Source of the DNA: a methane-oxidizing endosymbiont of Gigantopelta aegis
GTDB lineage: Bacteria > Pseudomonadota > Gammaproteobacteria > Methylococcales > Methylomonadaceae
Assembly: GCF_016097405.1 (NCBI RefSeq)
Contig: NZ_JAEHGD010000001.1
Span: 1,086,307-1,150,306 of the forward strand
Direction of reading: 5' to 3'
Length of the DNA stretch: 64,000 nucleotides
Shown piece by piece: positions 37,496 to 47,225 of the stretch (position 1 is its first letter; every line of letters starts with the position of its first letter). The position numbers and the translations under genes are program-made. Below the pieces are notes generated by a model. The model worked only from the letters and a program-made list of their open reading frames with translations, searched no databases and was not told the DNA's origin.

Positions 37496-38467
37496 GTGAC
37501 GGTGTCGGTTTATACAGAGGTTTCGCTTCAGTCGCTTAACGCCCTGCTAACACGATATGACATCGGTTCGCTCATTTCATGGCATGGTATTGAAGCAGGC
37601 ATCGAAAATAGTAATTATCGGCTTTTGACCTCACGAGGACAGTATATTTTGACCTTGTATGAAAGCCTGCCTGAGCCCGAAGTTCTACCTGTTTTGACAC
37701 TACTCCATCAATTAAATCTGCATGGTTTTCCTGCACCTGAATGTATTGTCGATAAAACCGGCCAAACATTACATTGGCTTCAGGGCAAGCGTGCGGCGAT
37801 ATTCCAGTGCATCCCCGGTGCATCAGTTGAAAATCCAACCGCAAGCCATTGTTTTGCCATTGGCGAATATTTGGCTCGCCTGCACCAATTAAGCCCGCAG
37901 TTGAGTTTTGTGCGTCATAATTCGCGTGATTTAAGTGCTTGCCAGTCTCTTTTTCAACAGCTTGCGCCGGTGCTACCGCCTAATGATAGAGCCTTGTTGG
38001 AATCAGAGCTAAGCTTCCAACGACACAGACAATGCTCAAGCTTACCGGCTGGCGTTATTCACGCCGATTTATTTCGTGATAATGTGTTATTTGTCGGCGA
38101 TGTTATCAGCGGCCTGCTGGATTTTTACAGTGCCTGTCAGGGTGTCTTTATTTTGGATCTGGCCATTAGCTGTAATGACTGGTGTGTCATAAACGGCATC
38201 TGGCAGCCTGACTTATGTCGGGCTATATTAGACGGCTATCAAACAATCCGGCGACTAACGCCCGATGAACAGGCATTATGGCCGCTTTATTGCCGTTTTG
38301 CCGCACTCAGATTTTGTTTATCACGACACTATCATCAGCAATTTCCGCGCGAAGGTGCGTTGACGCAGCAAAAAGATCCGGATGTATTTCGACGCTTATT
38401 GGCCTATCATATAGCGCAAACTCAATCACTCAATTTCTTTAACTCGTTATCGACACAACTATCATGA
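37496..38467 (+). CDS. thrB: ThrB, homoserine kinase of the APH fold
   Basis: Phosphorylates homoserine in threonine synthesis. The 323-aa protein is the phosphotransferase (APH-like) type of ThrB, not the GHMP type of E. coli: GIENSNYRL near the N-terminus, the catalytic loop GVIHADLFRDNVLF near residue 187-200, and the metal-binding GLLDFYSACQGVFILDLAI. Starts with GTG right after the DUF2782 stop and overlaps gcvH by 4 bp. Confidence 0.92.
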   Translation: MTVSVYTEVSLQSLNALLTRYDIGSLISWHGIEAGIENSNYRLLTSRGQYILTLYESLPEPEVLPVLTLLHQLNLHGFPAPECIVDKTGQTLHWLQGKRAAIFQCIPGASVENPTASHCFAIGEYLARLHQLSPQLSFVRHNSRDLSACQSLFQQLAPVLPPNDRALLESELSFQRHRQCSSLPAGVIHADLFRDNVLFVGDVISGLLDFYSACQGVFILDLAISCNDWCVINGIWQPDLCRAILDGYQTIRRLTPDEQALWPLYCRFAALRFCLSRHYHQQFPREGALTQQKDPDVFRRLLAYHIAQTQSLNFFNSLSTQLS

Positions 38468-38847
38468 CAGAACTACCCGCTGATTTACGTTATGCCAAAA
38501 CCCATGAATGGTCAAAATTGGATGAAGATACTGTTATCCGCATCGGCATCACCGATTTTGCTCAATCTGAACTCGGCGACCTGGTCTATATCGACCTGCC
38601 GGAGATCGGTCGTCAACTGACTCAGGGCGAACAATGCGCCACCGTTGAATCGGTAAAAACGGCATCCGATTTATATAGCCCCGTTACAGGTACGGTGGTT
38701 GAAATCAATGAAGACTTGGCCGATGAGCCGGAATTGGTCAATGAATCCCCTTATGATACCTGGTTATTCGCCATCAAAGCCGATAATCTGTCAGAGCTTG
38801 ATCAGTTACTGAGTGCCGAAGACTATCGGCAGCATATTGGGGGCTGA
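38464..38847 (+). CDS. gcvH: GcvH, glycine cleavage system H protein
   Basis: Lipoyl carrier of the glycine cleavage system that shuttles the aminomethyl group between GcvP, GcvT and Lpd. The 127-aa protein has the start LPADLRYAKTHEWSKL, and the lipoylated lysine in TVESVKTASDLYSP near residue 64. gcvT and gcvP are not nearby. It is coupled to thrB by an ATGA overlap and is followed by dgkA after 3 bp. Confidence 0.96.
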   Translation: MTELPADLRYAKTHEWSKLDEDTVIRIGITDFAQSELGDLVYIDLPEIGRQLTQGEQCATVESVKTASDLYSPVTGTVVEINEDLADEPELVNESPYDTWLFAIKADNLSELDQLLSAEDYRQHIGG

Positions 38848-38850
38848 GAT

Positions 38851-39213
38851 ATGGCAAATCAAGAACATAAAGGCTTACGACGCATCTGGAATGCATTTTT
38901 CTTTTCTCTATCAGGGTTCAAAGCCGTCTGGCAGCATGAGGAAGCCTTCAGGCAAGAGCTTTTGCTGTCCGTACTTATGGCTCCGGTGGCTATCTGGTTA
39001 GGCGAAACCATTGAGGATCGCCTTATTCTACTCAGTTGCTTGTTTCTTGTTTTGATAGTGGAATTATTAAATTCAGCCATTGAAGCGGTAGTCGACAGAG
39101 TCGGCCTTGAACACCATGAATTATCAGGCCGTGCCAAGGATATTGGTTCGGCTGCGGTATTTTTAAGTTTGACCTGGACGGTTATCGTTTGGGTCTCTAT
39201 TTTAATTTTATGA
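38851..39213 (+). CDS. dgkA: DgkA, diacylglycerol kinase
   Basis: Small inner membrane kinase that returns diacylglycerol to phosphatidic acid, linked to osmoregulated glucan or lipid A metabolism. The 120-aa protein has three predicted helices and the family signature ELLNSAIEAVVDRVG near residue 70, with the glycine/alanine helix KDIGSAAVFLSL. Confidence 0.93.
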   Translation: MANQEHKGLRRIWNAFFFSLSGFKAVWQHEEAFRQELLLSVLMAPVAIWLGETIEDRLILLSCLFLVLIVELLNSAIEAVVDRVGLEHHELSGRAKDIGSAAVFLSLTWTVIVWVSILIL

Positions 39214-39229
39214 TTGCTTGAGGAACAAA

Positions 39230-40162
39230 ATGAGTGCACTGATTTGCGGGTCAATGGCCTACGATACCATCATGGTATTCCACGACAAATTTAAAAATCA
39301 TATTCTGCCGAACAAGGTTCATATGCTGAATGTGTCGTTTCTGGTTCCCCATCTGCGCCGTGAATACGGCGGCTGTGCGGGTAATATTGCTTACAACCTG
39401 AAATTACTCGGTGAAGAACCATTGATTATGGCAACCGTTGGCCATGATTTCGAGCCCTATGCCGACTGGTTAAGCCAATGTGGCATCTCGCAAGAGTTCA
39501 TCAAAATCTTAGATGGCCATTACACCGGCCAAGCTTATATCACCACCGATGAAGATGATAACCAGATTACCGCCTTCCATCCCGGCGCGATGAATGATTC
39601 ACATTTGAATAGCGTGCCGGAAAATGCAGGTATTGATATCGGCATTGTTTCACCCGATGGCAAACTGGGGATGCAGGAACATGCCCGCCAATTTGCCGCA
39701 CAAAACATTCCGTTTATTTTCGATCCCGGCCAAGGCATGCCCATGTTCGATGGCGACGAGCTGATGGAATTGATATCGCTTGCCCGTTATGCCACGTTCA
39801 ATGATTATGAATCTGAATTAATGATGGAGCGCACAGGTCTGTCGCTGGAACAACTCGCAGAAAAAGTTGATGCCTTAATCATCACCTTGGGCGGAAAAGG
39901 TTCTGTGATTTACAGTCAGGGTGAAAAGTTTGACATTCCTGCGGCTAAAGTAAAAGCGATTAAAGACCCAACTGGCTGTGGCGATGCCTTTCGCGCCGGT
40001 CTGCTCTACGGCCTGCTGAATGACTATGACTGGCCAACGACTGGCCGTATTGCCTCACTATTGGGCGCCATTAAGATTGAACACGAAGGTACTCAAAATC
40101 ACCAGTTTTCACTCGATGATTTCAAACGCCGTTATCAGGAAAATTTTGACACCTCATTTTAA
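39230..40162 (+). CDS. PfkB-family kinase, probable adenosine kinase
   Basis: Start chosen at ATG 39230, preceded by TTGAGGAAC; a TTG at 39218 is a less likely start. The 310-aa ribokinase-like protein has EYGGCAGNIAYNLKLLG for sugar binding and the catalytic/anion-hole motif DPTGCGDAFRAGLLYGL near residue 250. The overall form resembles proteobacterial adenosine kinases, but substrate cannot be proved from sequence alone. Its stop overlaps the mazG start (TAATG). Confidence 0.88.
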   Translation: MSALICGSMAYDTIMVFHDKFKNHILPNKVHMLNVSFLVPHLRREYGGCAGNIAYNLKLLGEEPLIMATVGHDFEPYADWLSQCGISQEFIKILDGHYTGQAYITTDEDDNQITAFHPGAMNDSHLNSVPENAGIDIGIVSPDGKLGMQEHARQFAAQNIPFIFDPGQGMPMFDGDELMELISLARYATFNDYESELMMERTGLSLEQLAEKVDALIITLGGKGSVIYSQGEKFDIPAAKVKAIKDPTGCGDAFRAGLLYGLLNDYDWPTTGRIASLLGAIKIEHEGTQNHQFSLDDFKRRYQENFDTSF

Positions 40163-40959
40163 TGTTAAAACAAACTGAACGCTTATTACATATCATGGCG
40201 CAGTTACGCGACCCTGAAACCGGTTGTGATTGGGATTTAAAGCAAGATTTTAAATCCCTGGCGCCTTATACACTAGAAGAAGCCTATGAAGTCGTTGACG
40301 CCATAGAGCGGGCAGATTTTGACGACTTACGCGGCGAATTGGGCGATTTGTTATTACAAATTGTCTTTCACGCCCAGCTGGCCAAAGAAAAAAACCTGTT
40401 TGATTTTGAACAGGTGGCCAAGGCCATTAGCGATAAACTAGTCAGACGCCATCCGCATGTTTTCGCCGACGTCCAGTTTAAAACCGATGCTGAGCGCCAA
40501 CAGGCTTGGGAACAGGCCAAGATGGAAGAACGCAAACAAAAAATTACCGATACAGCCGACGAAAGCGTGTTAAACGGTATCGCCAAAACCCTGCCGGCCT
40601 TGACACATTGTGAAAAAATTCAAGACCGGGCAGCCCACCATGGTTTCGACTGGCCTGATGCGCCCCCAGTGTTTGACAAGGTTTTGGAAGAACTTGATGA
40701 AGTCAAAGAGGCTTGGATTTCTGAAAATCAGCCCCATATTGAAGAAGAAATCGGGGATTTGTTACTGGTTGTGGTCAACCTGGCGCGCCATTTGAATGTT
40801 AATCCAGAAATCGCTTTAAAACGGGCAACCGACAAATTTTCAAAGCGGTTTCAATTTATTGAACAGTCGCTTGCCAATAATGGACGGCAATTACAAGACT
40901 GTGAACTGGCCGAACTCGATGCGCTATGGGATGAAGCAAAACGCCACTTGAAACCTTAA
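40162..40959 (+). CDS. mazG: MazG, nucleoside triphosphate pyrophosphohydrolase
   Basis: Hydrolyses (d)NTPs to NMPs and pyrophosphate, clearing aberrant nucleotides and lowering ppGpp. The 265-aa protein has two MazG all-alpha domains: EEAYEVVDAIERADFDDLRGELGDLLLQ near residues 33-62 and the second, LDEVKEAWISENQ...EEEIGDLLLVVVNLAR near 176-214, each with the acidic ExxE...ExxD metal site. Confidence 0.95.
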   Translation: MLKQTERLLHIMAQLRDPETGCDWDLKQDFKSLAPYTLEEAYEVVDAIERADFDDLRGELGDLLLQIVFHAQLAKEKNLFDFEQVAKAISDKLVRRHPHVFADVQFKTDAERQQAWEQAKMEERKQKITDTADESVLNGIAKTLPALTHCEKIQDRAAHHGFDWPDAPPVFDKVLEELDEVKEAWISENQPHIEEEIGDLLLVVVNLARHLNVNPEIALKRATDKFSKRFQFIEQSLANNGRQLQDCELAELDALWDEAKRHLKP

Positions 40960-41078
40960 ATCCTATGGAATCATTGGCAACTGGCCAGGTCATAGGCAAC
41001 TCCCCAAACAGGTTGCGCTATTTAAGCCGAATAAGCGGATAGCACTGCATATTATCACTAAAATCAAAGGAGTTTGTT

Positions 41079-42557
41079 ATGCAAATTCAATTCATAACGC
41101 GATTACTGTTGTTATGTTGTTTTATTGCCGTTCCCGCCTATGCCAAGCAAGACAGCGGCATTGAAAACCTGCGTCAGACCAGTCGGGCGTTTTCATCGGT
41201 TGCCAAAAAGGTATCGCCTTCGGTGGTGTCTATCCAGATTGAAGCCAAAGTACCGGCCAGACAAGCCCCACAGTTTGCACTGCCGTTTGGCCAGGACCCT
41301 ATGGCGGATGAATTTCTGCGCCGTTTTTTCGGTGCACCGTTACCCGGCATTCCAGGGCCTCAGCGCCCACCACAACCGCAGCAAGCCCCACAAAACCGGG
41401 TGGTCGGACAAGGTTCGGGCTTCGTTTTCAAGGTTAAGGATGGCCTGTTAAAAAATAAGACCTACATCATGACTAATAATCATGTGGTAGAACATGCCGA
41501 CAAAATTCGGGTGAAATTTAAAAATGGCAAGGAATATATCGCCAAAATTACCGGTCGCGATCCATTATCTGATGTTGCCGTCATCGAGATCAACACAGAT
41601 GATCACCCGGCCTTGGTAGCAGGCGATTCCTCCACATTGGAAGTCGGCGAATGGGTGATTGCGATCGGCAATCCTTTTGGTTTGAGTTATACCGTCACCG
41701 TCGGTGTCGTCAGTGCTAAAGGTCGTACCGGTATCGGAATCAATGACTATGAAGACTTTATTCAAACCGATGCCGCCATCAACCCAGGTAATTCAGGTGG
41801 GCCATTAGTCAATATTTACGGCGATGTCATCGGCATGAACACCGCAATTTTCAGTCGCAGCGGCGGTTATATGGGCATCGGCTTTGCCATTCCGATCAAT
41901 CTGGCTTTAGCTGTCGCCGATCAATTGATTGATAAAGGCGAAGTCACGCGAGGATATTTGGGCGTTGTGATTCAGCAAATGACCTCAGACCTGGCTGAGT
42001 CTTTTGGTTTACAACCTGGCGAAGGCGTTCTAGTCGCCCAGGTTAATGAGGGTACGCCGGCCGCGCAAGGCGGATTGCAACAAGGTGATGTTATTGTGAC
42101 ATACCGGGGCAAAAAAGTGACCGATGTCGGTGAATTCCGCAACCGTGTTGCCTTGACGCCACCCGGAACCCGTGCGGATTTGGTCATATTACGAAATGGC
42201 GAGAAGAAAACGCTTAAAGTCGTTATCGGTAAACTCAATAAAGACGAACTGATTGCCCAAGGACCTGAACAAAATGCAGAAGAATTAGGGTTAGTTGTTC
42301 AAACCTTGACCCCGGCGCTTGCACAGCAATTCGGTATTCCTGCGGTCAAAGGCGTTGTGGTCACTGAGGTTGCACCAGGCTCTATTGCTGCGCTGGCAGG
42401 TATTCGACCTGGAACTGTTATTTTACAGGTCAACCGAAAACCTGTGACAAACGCTACCGAGTTTAAACAAGCTGTCGCAAAAAGTAAGGCTAAAAAGCGG
42501 GTTTTACTGTTAATTCGCCAAGGTAATATGCAACGCTTTATTACGTTGGGTTGGTAA
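41079..42557 (+). CDS. DegP/MucD-type periplasmic serine protease
   Basis: HtrA-family envelope protease and chaperone. The 492-aa protein has a signal peptide (MQIQFITRLLLLCCFIAVPA, cut near AYA), the catalytic triad His (TNNHVVEHA, about residue 134), Asp (LSDVAVIEIN, about 165) and Ser (NPGNSGGPL, about 239), and two PDZ domains (about residues 280-370 and 395-490). A good ribosome site (AAAGGAG) lies before ATG 41079. It stands alone and is followed by repeats at 42580-42701. Confidence 0.95.
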   Translation: MQIQFITRLLLLCCFIAVPAYAKQDSGIENLRQTSRAFSSVAKKVSPSVVSIQIEAKVPARQAPQFALPFGQDPMADEFLRRFFGAPLPGIPGPQRPPQPQQAPQNRVVGQGSGFVFKVKDGLLKNKTYIMTNNHVVEHADKIRVKFKNGKEYIAKITGRDPLSDVAVIEINTDDHPALVAGDSSTLEVGEWVIAIGNPFGLSYTVTVGVVSAKGRTGIGINDYEDFIQTDAAINPGNSGGPLVNIYGDVIGMNTAIFSRSGGYMGIGFAIPINLALAVADQLIDKGEVTRGYLGVVIQQMTSDLAESFGLQPGEGVLVAQVNEGTPAAQGGLQQGDVIVTYRGKKVTDVGEFRNRVALTPPGTRADLVILRNGEKKTLKVVIGKLNKDELIAQGPEQNAEELGLVVQTLTPALAQQFGIPAVKGVVVTEVAPGSIAALAGIRPGTVILQVNRKPVTNATEFKQAVAKSKAKKRVLLLIRQGNMQRFITLGW

Positions 42558-42579
42558 GGTTAGGCCAAAAGACGCATCA

Positions 42580-42654
42580 TTTAACCCGGCGTTGCCAATA
42601 TCGCATGCAGAAAAACAAATATTTATGGATCGACAATGACAAAGCTGGGTTAAA
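42580..42654. repeat. Imperfect inverted repeat with TTTAACCC termini
   Basis: TTTAACCCGGC at 42580-42590 and GCTGGGTTAAA at 42644-42654 bound a 75-bp stretch between the DegP-type gene and cbpA. The motif TTTAACCCAGCTTTGNCA also occurs near 30137-30154, so it is a dispersed repeat in this genome. It may be a small MITE or REP-type unit. Confidence 0.5.
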
Positions 42655-42673
42655 CAAATGACAGAGGCATGTT

Positions 42674-42701
42674 GATGGGTTTCGCTGTCGCTTAACCCAT
42701 C
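42674..42701. repeat. REP-like hairpin GATGGGTT...AACCCATC
   Basis: Perfect 8-bp arms around TCGCTGTCGCTT, followed by CTAC. The pattern GATGGGTTTCGCTG-N-TTAACCCATCCTAC resembles a palindromic intergenic repeat common in proteobacteria. It lies 45 bp upstream of cbpA and could act as a terminator-like or mRNA-stabilising hairpin. Confidence 0.5.
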
Positions 42702-42745
42702 CTACCTAAAGTGAAATCCTAACAATCAGATAATAAAAAGAGACA

Positions 42746-43705
42746 ATGGAATATAAAGATTATTATAAAATCATGGGCGTTAGCCGCGATGCTTCCCAGG
42801 ATGAAATCAAGCGGGCTTATCGCAAGCTGGCGCGAAAATATCATCCTGATGTCAGTAAAGAGGCTGATGCGGAAGCTAAATTTAAAGAAGTTGGTGAAGC
42901 CTACGAAGTCTTGAAAGATCCTGAAAAACGGGCGGCGTATGACCAATTAGGCGCCAACTGGAAAGCCGGGCAGGATTTCAATCCACCGCCAGGCTGGGAT
43001 CAAGGCTTTGAGTTTCATGGCGGTGGCTTCACCGGTGCGGATTCTTCTAGTTTTAGTGACTTTTTCGAAGAATTGTTTGGTCGGGCTGCGTATAGTCAAA
43101 GCGCTGGTGCGCAGGCTGGCGGCTATCGGGAATACAATGTGCGCGGCGAAGATGCACACGCTAAGGTATTGATTGATCTGGAAGATGCTTACAATGGTGC
43201 CTCCCGAACCATTACACTAAAGCATACCGAACTCGGCTCGGATGGCCGTCCACAGGTCAAAGAGCGTACGTTGAATGTAAAAATCCCTAAAGGCGTCAAG
43301 GAAGGCCAGCATTTACGTCTGTCAGGTCAAGGCTCGCCGGGTGTAGGGCAAGGCAAGGCGGGGGATTTATACCTGGAAATCGCGTTCAAGCCACATCCTT
43401 TGTATCGTGTCGAAGGTAAAGATGTTTATCTGGACTTACCAGTTGCCCCTTGGGAAGCCGCATTAGGGGCAAAAGTTAAAGTGCCGACGCCAACCGGTAT
43501 ATTGGATTTAAAAATACCTGCAAACTCCAAGGGTGGCCAGAAATTGCGCTTAAAAGGTAAAGGTATACCCGGCAAACCAGCAGGTGATTTTTATGTTGTT
43601 TTACAAATTGCCCTGCCTCCGGCAAATACTGAAGAGGCTAAAGCGGCATACAAGGCTTTCGCTGAAGCCGTTCCTTTCAATCCACGCGCCAAACTGGGGG
43701 TGTAA
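42746..43705 (+). CDS. cbpA: CbpA, DnaJ-like co-chaperone
   Basis: J-domain protein acting with DnaK; in E. coli it also binds curved DNA. The 319-aa protein has the J domain with HPD at residues 33-35 (KYHPDVS), a Gly/Phe-rich linker ([16 protein letters not shown]) and two C-terminal substrate-binding domains ([38 protein letters not shown]). No zinc-finger is present, as expected of CbpA rather than DnaJ. It is directly followed by its modulator cbpM. Confidence 0.94.
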   Translation: MEYKDYYKIMGVSRDASQDEIKRAYRKLARKYHPDVSKEADAEAKFKEVGEAYEVLKDPEKRAAYDQLGANWKAGQDFNPPPGWDQGFEFHGGGFTGADSSSFSDFFEELFGRAAYSQSAGAQAGGYREYNVRGEDAHAKVLIDLEDAYNGASRTITLKHTELGSDGRPQVKERTLNVKIPKGVKEGQHLRLSGQGSPGVGQGKAGDLYLEIAFKPHPLYRVEGKDVYLDLPVAPWEAALGAKVKVPTPTGILDLKIPANSKGGQKLRLKGKGIPGKPAGDFYVVLQIALPPANTEEAKAAYKAFAEAVPFNPRAKLGV

Positions 43706-43708
43706 CGC

Positions 43709-44029
43709 ATGAGTAGTCCAATACTGTCTTTATTGACGGGTGATATTCTAGAAGAGGATGTTGAATTAACGCTGGCCGATTTATGCAAAGCTAGCCACAT
43801 GCCAGCTGAAACAGTTTATGAGTTTATTGAATATGGTGTCATTGAACCCCTACAGGCTCAATCGGATAACTTGCGTTTTCAAGGTACCAGTCTGTTTCGC
43901 ATCAAGCGGGCGAAACGCTTACAACGTGATTTAGGTGTTAACCTGGCAGGTGCCGCATTAGCACTGGATTTGATGGAAAAAATTGAAGACCTGGAAGTAC
44001 AGATTAAGCGATTGCAGCAGTTGCGTTAA
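43709..44029 (+). CDS. cbpM: CbpM, chaperone modulator
   Basis: A 106-aa MerR-like protein that in E. coli binds the J domain of CbpA and inhibits it. Features are LTLADLCKASHMPAETVYEFIEYGVIEPL (MerR-type HTH) followed by RIKRAKRLQRDLGVNLAGAALALDLMEKI and a C-terminal coiled coil. It starts 3 bp after cbpA and 3 bp before the M48 gene, so all three are probably cotranscribed. Confidence 0.92.
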   Translation: MSSPILSLLTGDILEEDVELTLADLCKASHMPAETVYEFIEYGVIEPLQAQSDNLRFQGTSLFRIKRAKRLQRDLGVNLAGAALALDLMEKIEDLEVQIKRLQQLR

Positions 44030-44032
44030 CAC

Positions 44033-45010
44033 ATGAATGAAGACAGGATTGACGCTTTCAAATGGCAACAGCATGCCTGGCTTAACCGCCTGCAATCATT
44101 GTTGTTGCTATTGGTTATCGTGGGTTTTTTGGCACTGTTAGGTGGCTTGTTATGGGGCGAGGATGGTGTCATCAGCTTAGTTGGCATGGGTATTATCAGC
44201 GTCATGATGAACAGTTTCATCGCGCCCCAATGGGTTATGAATCTGTATGGCGCTAAACCCATCCACCCCCAACAAATGTCCACCTTAAATGAGGCGCTTG
44301 AAATACTAACTCAACGCGCCGGTCTCAATGCGCAACCACAGCTTTATTTGATTCCAAGTCAGATACTCAATGCGTTTGCTGTCGGAACGCCTTCAAATTC
44401 GGCTATTGCAATTACTGAAGGGCTGCTTGAAACATTGACGCTAGATGAACTGGTTGCTGTTTTAGCCCATGAAATAAGCCATATCCGTAATAATGATTTA
44501 TGGATTATGGGTTTAGCGGATATGTTTAGTCGCACAACCAGCTTGTTGTCCTTACTCGGTCAATTCCTGCTGTGGGTCAACCTACCATTGCTATTAATGT
44601 CTGCCGCGACGATTCACTGGGGTGCGATTCTGCTACTGATTTTTGCGCCCGATTTAAGCGCGCTAGCGCAATTGTCCTTATCCAGAACCCGTGAATATCA
44701 TGCCGATTTAAATGCTGTTTTATTAATGGGTGATACTGATGCACTGGCGCGTGCTTTAATGAAGATTGAAGAACGACAAGGTAGCTGGATGGAACGTATC
44801 TTTCTTCCCGGCTATAAAGTGCCAGTGCCTTCTGTTTTGCGCACTCACCCTGAAACCGAAGAGCGTATCAAACGGATTATGGCATTAAAAAATGATGTGG
44901 ATCGCGCAGACTGGTTTACGTCGATACAGGCCGATGCCCATAAAAAACAACTTCCTTTATCATCCAATCGAAAGCCACCCTATTGGCATATCAGTGGTTT
45001 ATGGCATTAA
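44033..45010 (+). CDS. HtpX-like M48 membrane metalloprotease
   Basis: A 325-aa zinc protease with two N-terminal membrane helices (about residues 18-40 and 45-63), the HEISH motif in VLAHEISHIRNNDLWIMG near residue 145, two further helices (about 170-210), and the third ligand in SLSRTREYHADLNAV. This is HtpX architecture, involved in membrane protein quality control. Position after cbpA-cbpM suggests a proteostasis operon. It converges on regA. Confidence 0.88.
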   Translation: MNEDRIDAFKWQQHAWLNRLQSLLLLLVIVGFLALLGGLLWGEDGVISLVGMGIISVMMNSFIAPQWVMNLYGAKPIHPQQMSTLNEALEILTQRAGLNAQPQLYLIPSQILNAFAVGTPSNSAIAITEGLLETLTLDELVAVLAHEISHIRNNDLWIMGLADMFSRTTSLLSLLGQFLLWVNLPLLLMSAATIHWGAILLLIFAPDLSALAQLSLSRTREYHADLNAVLLMGDTDALARALMKIEERQGSWMERIFLPGYKVPVPSVLRTHPETEERIKRIMALKNDVDRADWFTSIQADAHKKQLPLSSNRKPPYWHISGLWH

Positions 45011-45054
45011 GCTATCACCACTCCAAAGCATAAATGGATGCTTCAGTCTCCATA

Positions 45055-45603
45055 CTATTCTTTAACAGGCTTTTTTTCCAGTTTACGCTGTAAGGTCCTA
45101 CGATGCATATTCAAGGCTCTAGCCGCTGCAGATATATTGCCATCATGCTGCATCAGCACTTTCTGCAAATGTTCCCATTCCAAACGTTTAACTGAAAGTG
45201 GGTGATCATTAATGCTGACCGAGGAATCACCTTCATTTTTATACAAAGCGGCGACAATTTCATCGGCATTAGCCGGTTTGGTTAAATAATGCACAGCACC
45301 AAGCTTAATCGCTTCAACCGCAGTAGCAATACTGGCAAAACCGGTCAAAATAACAATTTGTGTATTACAATCGAGCGACATCAACTTTTTCACCATCTCA
45401 AGACCGGAATCATAGCCAATACGCAAATCAATTACAGCATACTCGGGCACGGTTTTTTCGGCTCGCTCAATGCCACTGACCACATCGTGTGCCACAGTGA
45501 CCTGGAAATTTCTCTTCTCCAGCGCTGGTTTTAGCACCGAGCAGAAAATCTCATCATCATCGACTAATAATAATTGCGGTTTATCCTTATCCTCGGTCGT
45601 CAT
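45055..45603 (-). CDS. regA: RegA/PrrA/ActR-type response regulator
   Basis: Partner of the redox-responsive RegB kinase. The 182-aa protein has a receiver domain with the acidic pocket VDDDE and phospho-acceptor Asp in VIDLRIG (residue 59), the conserved Thr/Lys positions (ILTGFAS, LTKPA) and a C-terminal Fis-type HTH (ISAAARALNMHRRTLQRKL). In this family the pair controls respiration, carbon fixation and photosynthesis or other redox functions. It lies 76 bp after the regB stop, in the same direction. Confidence 0.92.
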   Translation of the reverse strand: MTTEDKDKPQLLLVDDDEIFCSVLKPALEKRNFQVTVAHDVVSGIERAEKTVPEYAVIDLRIGYDSGLEMVKKLMSLDCNTQIVILTGFASIATAVEAIKLGAVHYLTKPANADEIVAALYKNEGDSSVSINDHPLSVKRLEWEHLQKVLMQHDGNISAAARALNMHRRTLQRKLEKKPVKE

Positions 45604-45679
45604 AACGTGCCTATAGTATGATTATGATTTAGACCTGAATCCGCATTGAAATCACGGATTCAGGTTAGAACTTAATATT

Positions 45680-47041
45680 TCAAACTTCATCATGATACGA
45701 TGGCGTAATCAGCGGTAAAAAAATCTCAACTTGGGCACCACCTGATTCTAAATTGGAAAAGACAATTTCGCCACCGAGTCGCTTGATGGTGGAAAAGGTC
45801 AATAAAAGCCCTACGCCCATTCCTTTCTTTTTACTTTTGACCGGCTGATTACCCAACATTTTCAATTGTTCAGGCGGGATACCCGGCCCAAAATCCCGTA
45901 TCGTAATATGTAATCTTTCTTGCGTCCAACTGGCATGAAACTCAATACCTTTGTCCTCTGCAGTTACCTCTGCGGCATTATTAAGAATATTAATAATAGC
46001 ATGGGTCTGAGTGATTTCTGCGACAATTTGAGCATTAGAAACCGCTGCAGAAGCCGGGTCTATAAATAACCGTAATGTCGTTTTAGCATTATCAGCCCGC
46101 CACAGATTAAGCAATTCATCCAAATATTCGCTCACTGGCATAATATTGCCTGATTCTGCCCGCATTTTTCCAGCAGAAACACTCATCAATGCCAACGCTT
46201 CTTTGCATCGTGTGATCTGCTCATCCATGATTTTTAGTTTTTGATAGGCATCTGGAAAACGATGCTCAGGAAAGTCGTGCTGTAATTCATGCGATAAAAT
46301 GGCAATTGTTCCTAAAGGCGTACCCATATCATGCGCGGCACTCGCGGCTAAAGTACCTAAAGAAACCACTTTTTCATTGCGCAAGGCTTGTTCACGCGCC
46401 TCTGCCAAATTACGCTCTCTCTCCTTCAGTGAACGGGATAACTCAATCACAAAAAATGCCACCAACCCCGCACTGAAAACAAATCCAAACCACATACCAA
46501 AAATATGCAGATTAAAATTATGCCGATCCCGGATTAAATGAAGCTGATGATTAACTTCTGGCGTCATCAGCGCTGGATCTGGCATATGTGGCTCAATCGC
46601 GGGTAGTGGAATATTGAATCCGATCAAAATAGTGTAGATACAGGCCGTTAAAATCACCATATTCCAGGTGTACGTCTGTGGCAACATAATACCGGTAACA
46701 ATTACCGGCAACAGAAATACCCAAATAATCGGATTGGAAGCCCCTCCGGTTAAATACAACATGGAAGCCATTGCAATCACATCAATCACCAGTTGGGAGA
46801 AAATCTCCAACTCCGTGACAGGCTCTTGCGTTTGCAGGCGCATCCAGGTGTATAAGTTGACTGCGGCAATCGCAAAAATAACCAACCACAGTTGATCCTG
46901 TGGCAGTTTTATACCGAGTCCCGATGTCACAATAAACATCAGGAAGATTGTGGCGAAAATAATCAAATTGCGTAAAACAAACAGCCATTTAAGATTTTCA
47001 CGAATCGATATTTCTGATTTAGGTAAAACTTGAGCGAGCAT
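45680..47041 (-). CDS. regB: RegB/PrrB/ActS-type sensor histidine kinase
   Basis: Membrane redox sensor with six predicted helices in the N-terminal half. The H-box is AAHDMGTPLGTIAILSHELQ, a RegB-type box, followed by N- and G-boxes (INILNNAAEVT, IRDFGPGIPPE, GVGLLLTFSTIKRLGG). Start taken at ATG 47041; an upstream TTG at 47128 would add 29 residues. A redox-sensing Cys between H-box and N-box, known in RegB of Rhodobacter, was not identified with certainty (a Cys lies at RCKEALAL). Confidence 0.9.
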   Translation of the reverse strand: MLAQVLPKSEISIRENLKWLFVLRNLIIFATIFLMFIVTSGLGIKLPQDQLWLVIFAIAAVNLYTWMRLQTQEPVTELEIFSQLVIDVIAMASMLYLTGGASNPIIWVFLLPVIVTGIMLPQTYTWNMVILTACIYTILIGFNIPLPAIEPHMPDPALMTPEVNHQLHLIRDRHNFNLHIFGMWFGFVFSAGLVAFFVIELSRSLKERERNLAEAREQALRNEKVVSLGTLAASAAHDMGTPLGTIAILSHELQHDFPEHRFPDAYQKLKIMDEQITRCKEALALMSVSAGKMRAESGNIMPVSEYLDELLNLWRADNAKTTLRLFIDPASAAVSNAQIVAEITQTHAIINILNNAAEVTAEDKGIEFHASWTQERLHITIRDFGPGIPPEQLKMLGNQPVKSKKKGMGVGLLLTFSTIKRLGGEIVFSNLESGGAQVEIFLPLITPSYHDEV

Positions 47042-47225
47042 AAATATTATCGAGACAAAATTAAATAAGAGAGCAGTGTAACGCTTGAGTGTATTGATAT
47101 GAAAGTATCTATCGAAAGCCTGCGACAATATGCCACATTTTCATTTTCTATAAGCGTTGCTATTATTAACCTAACTTAAGGTCATACAGCTAAAAGTTGC
47201 GTTATATTCTTCCTAAATACTATTC

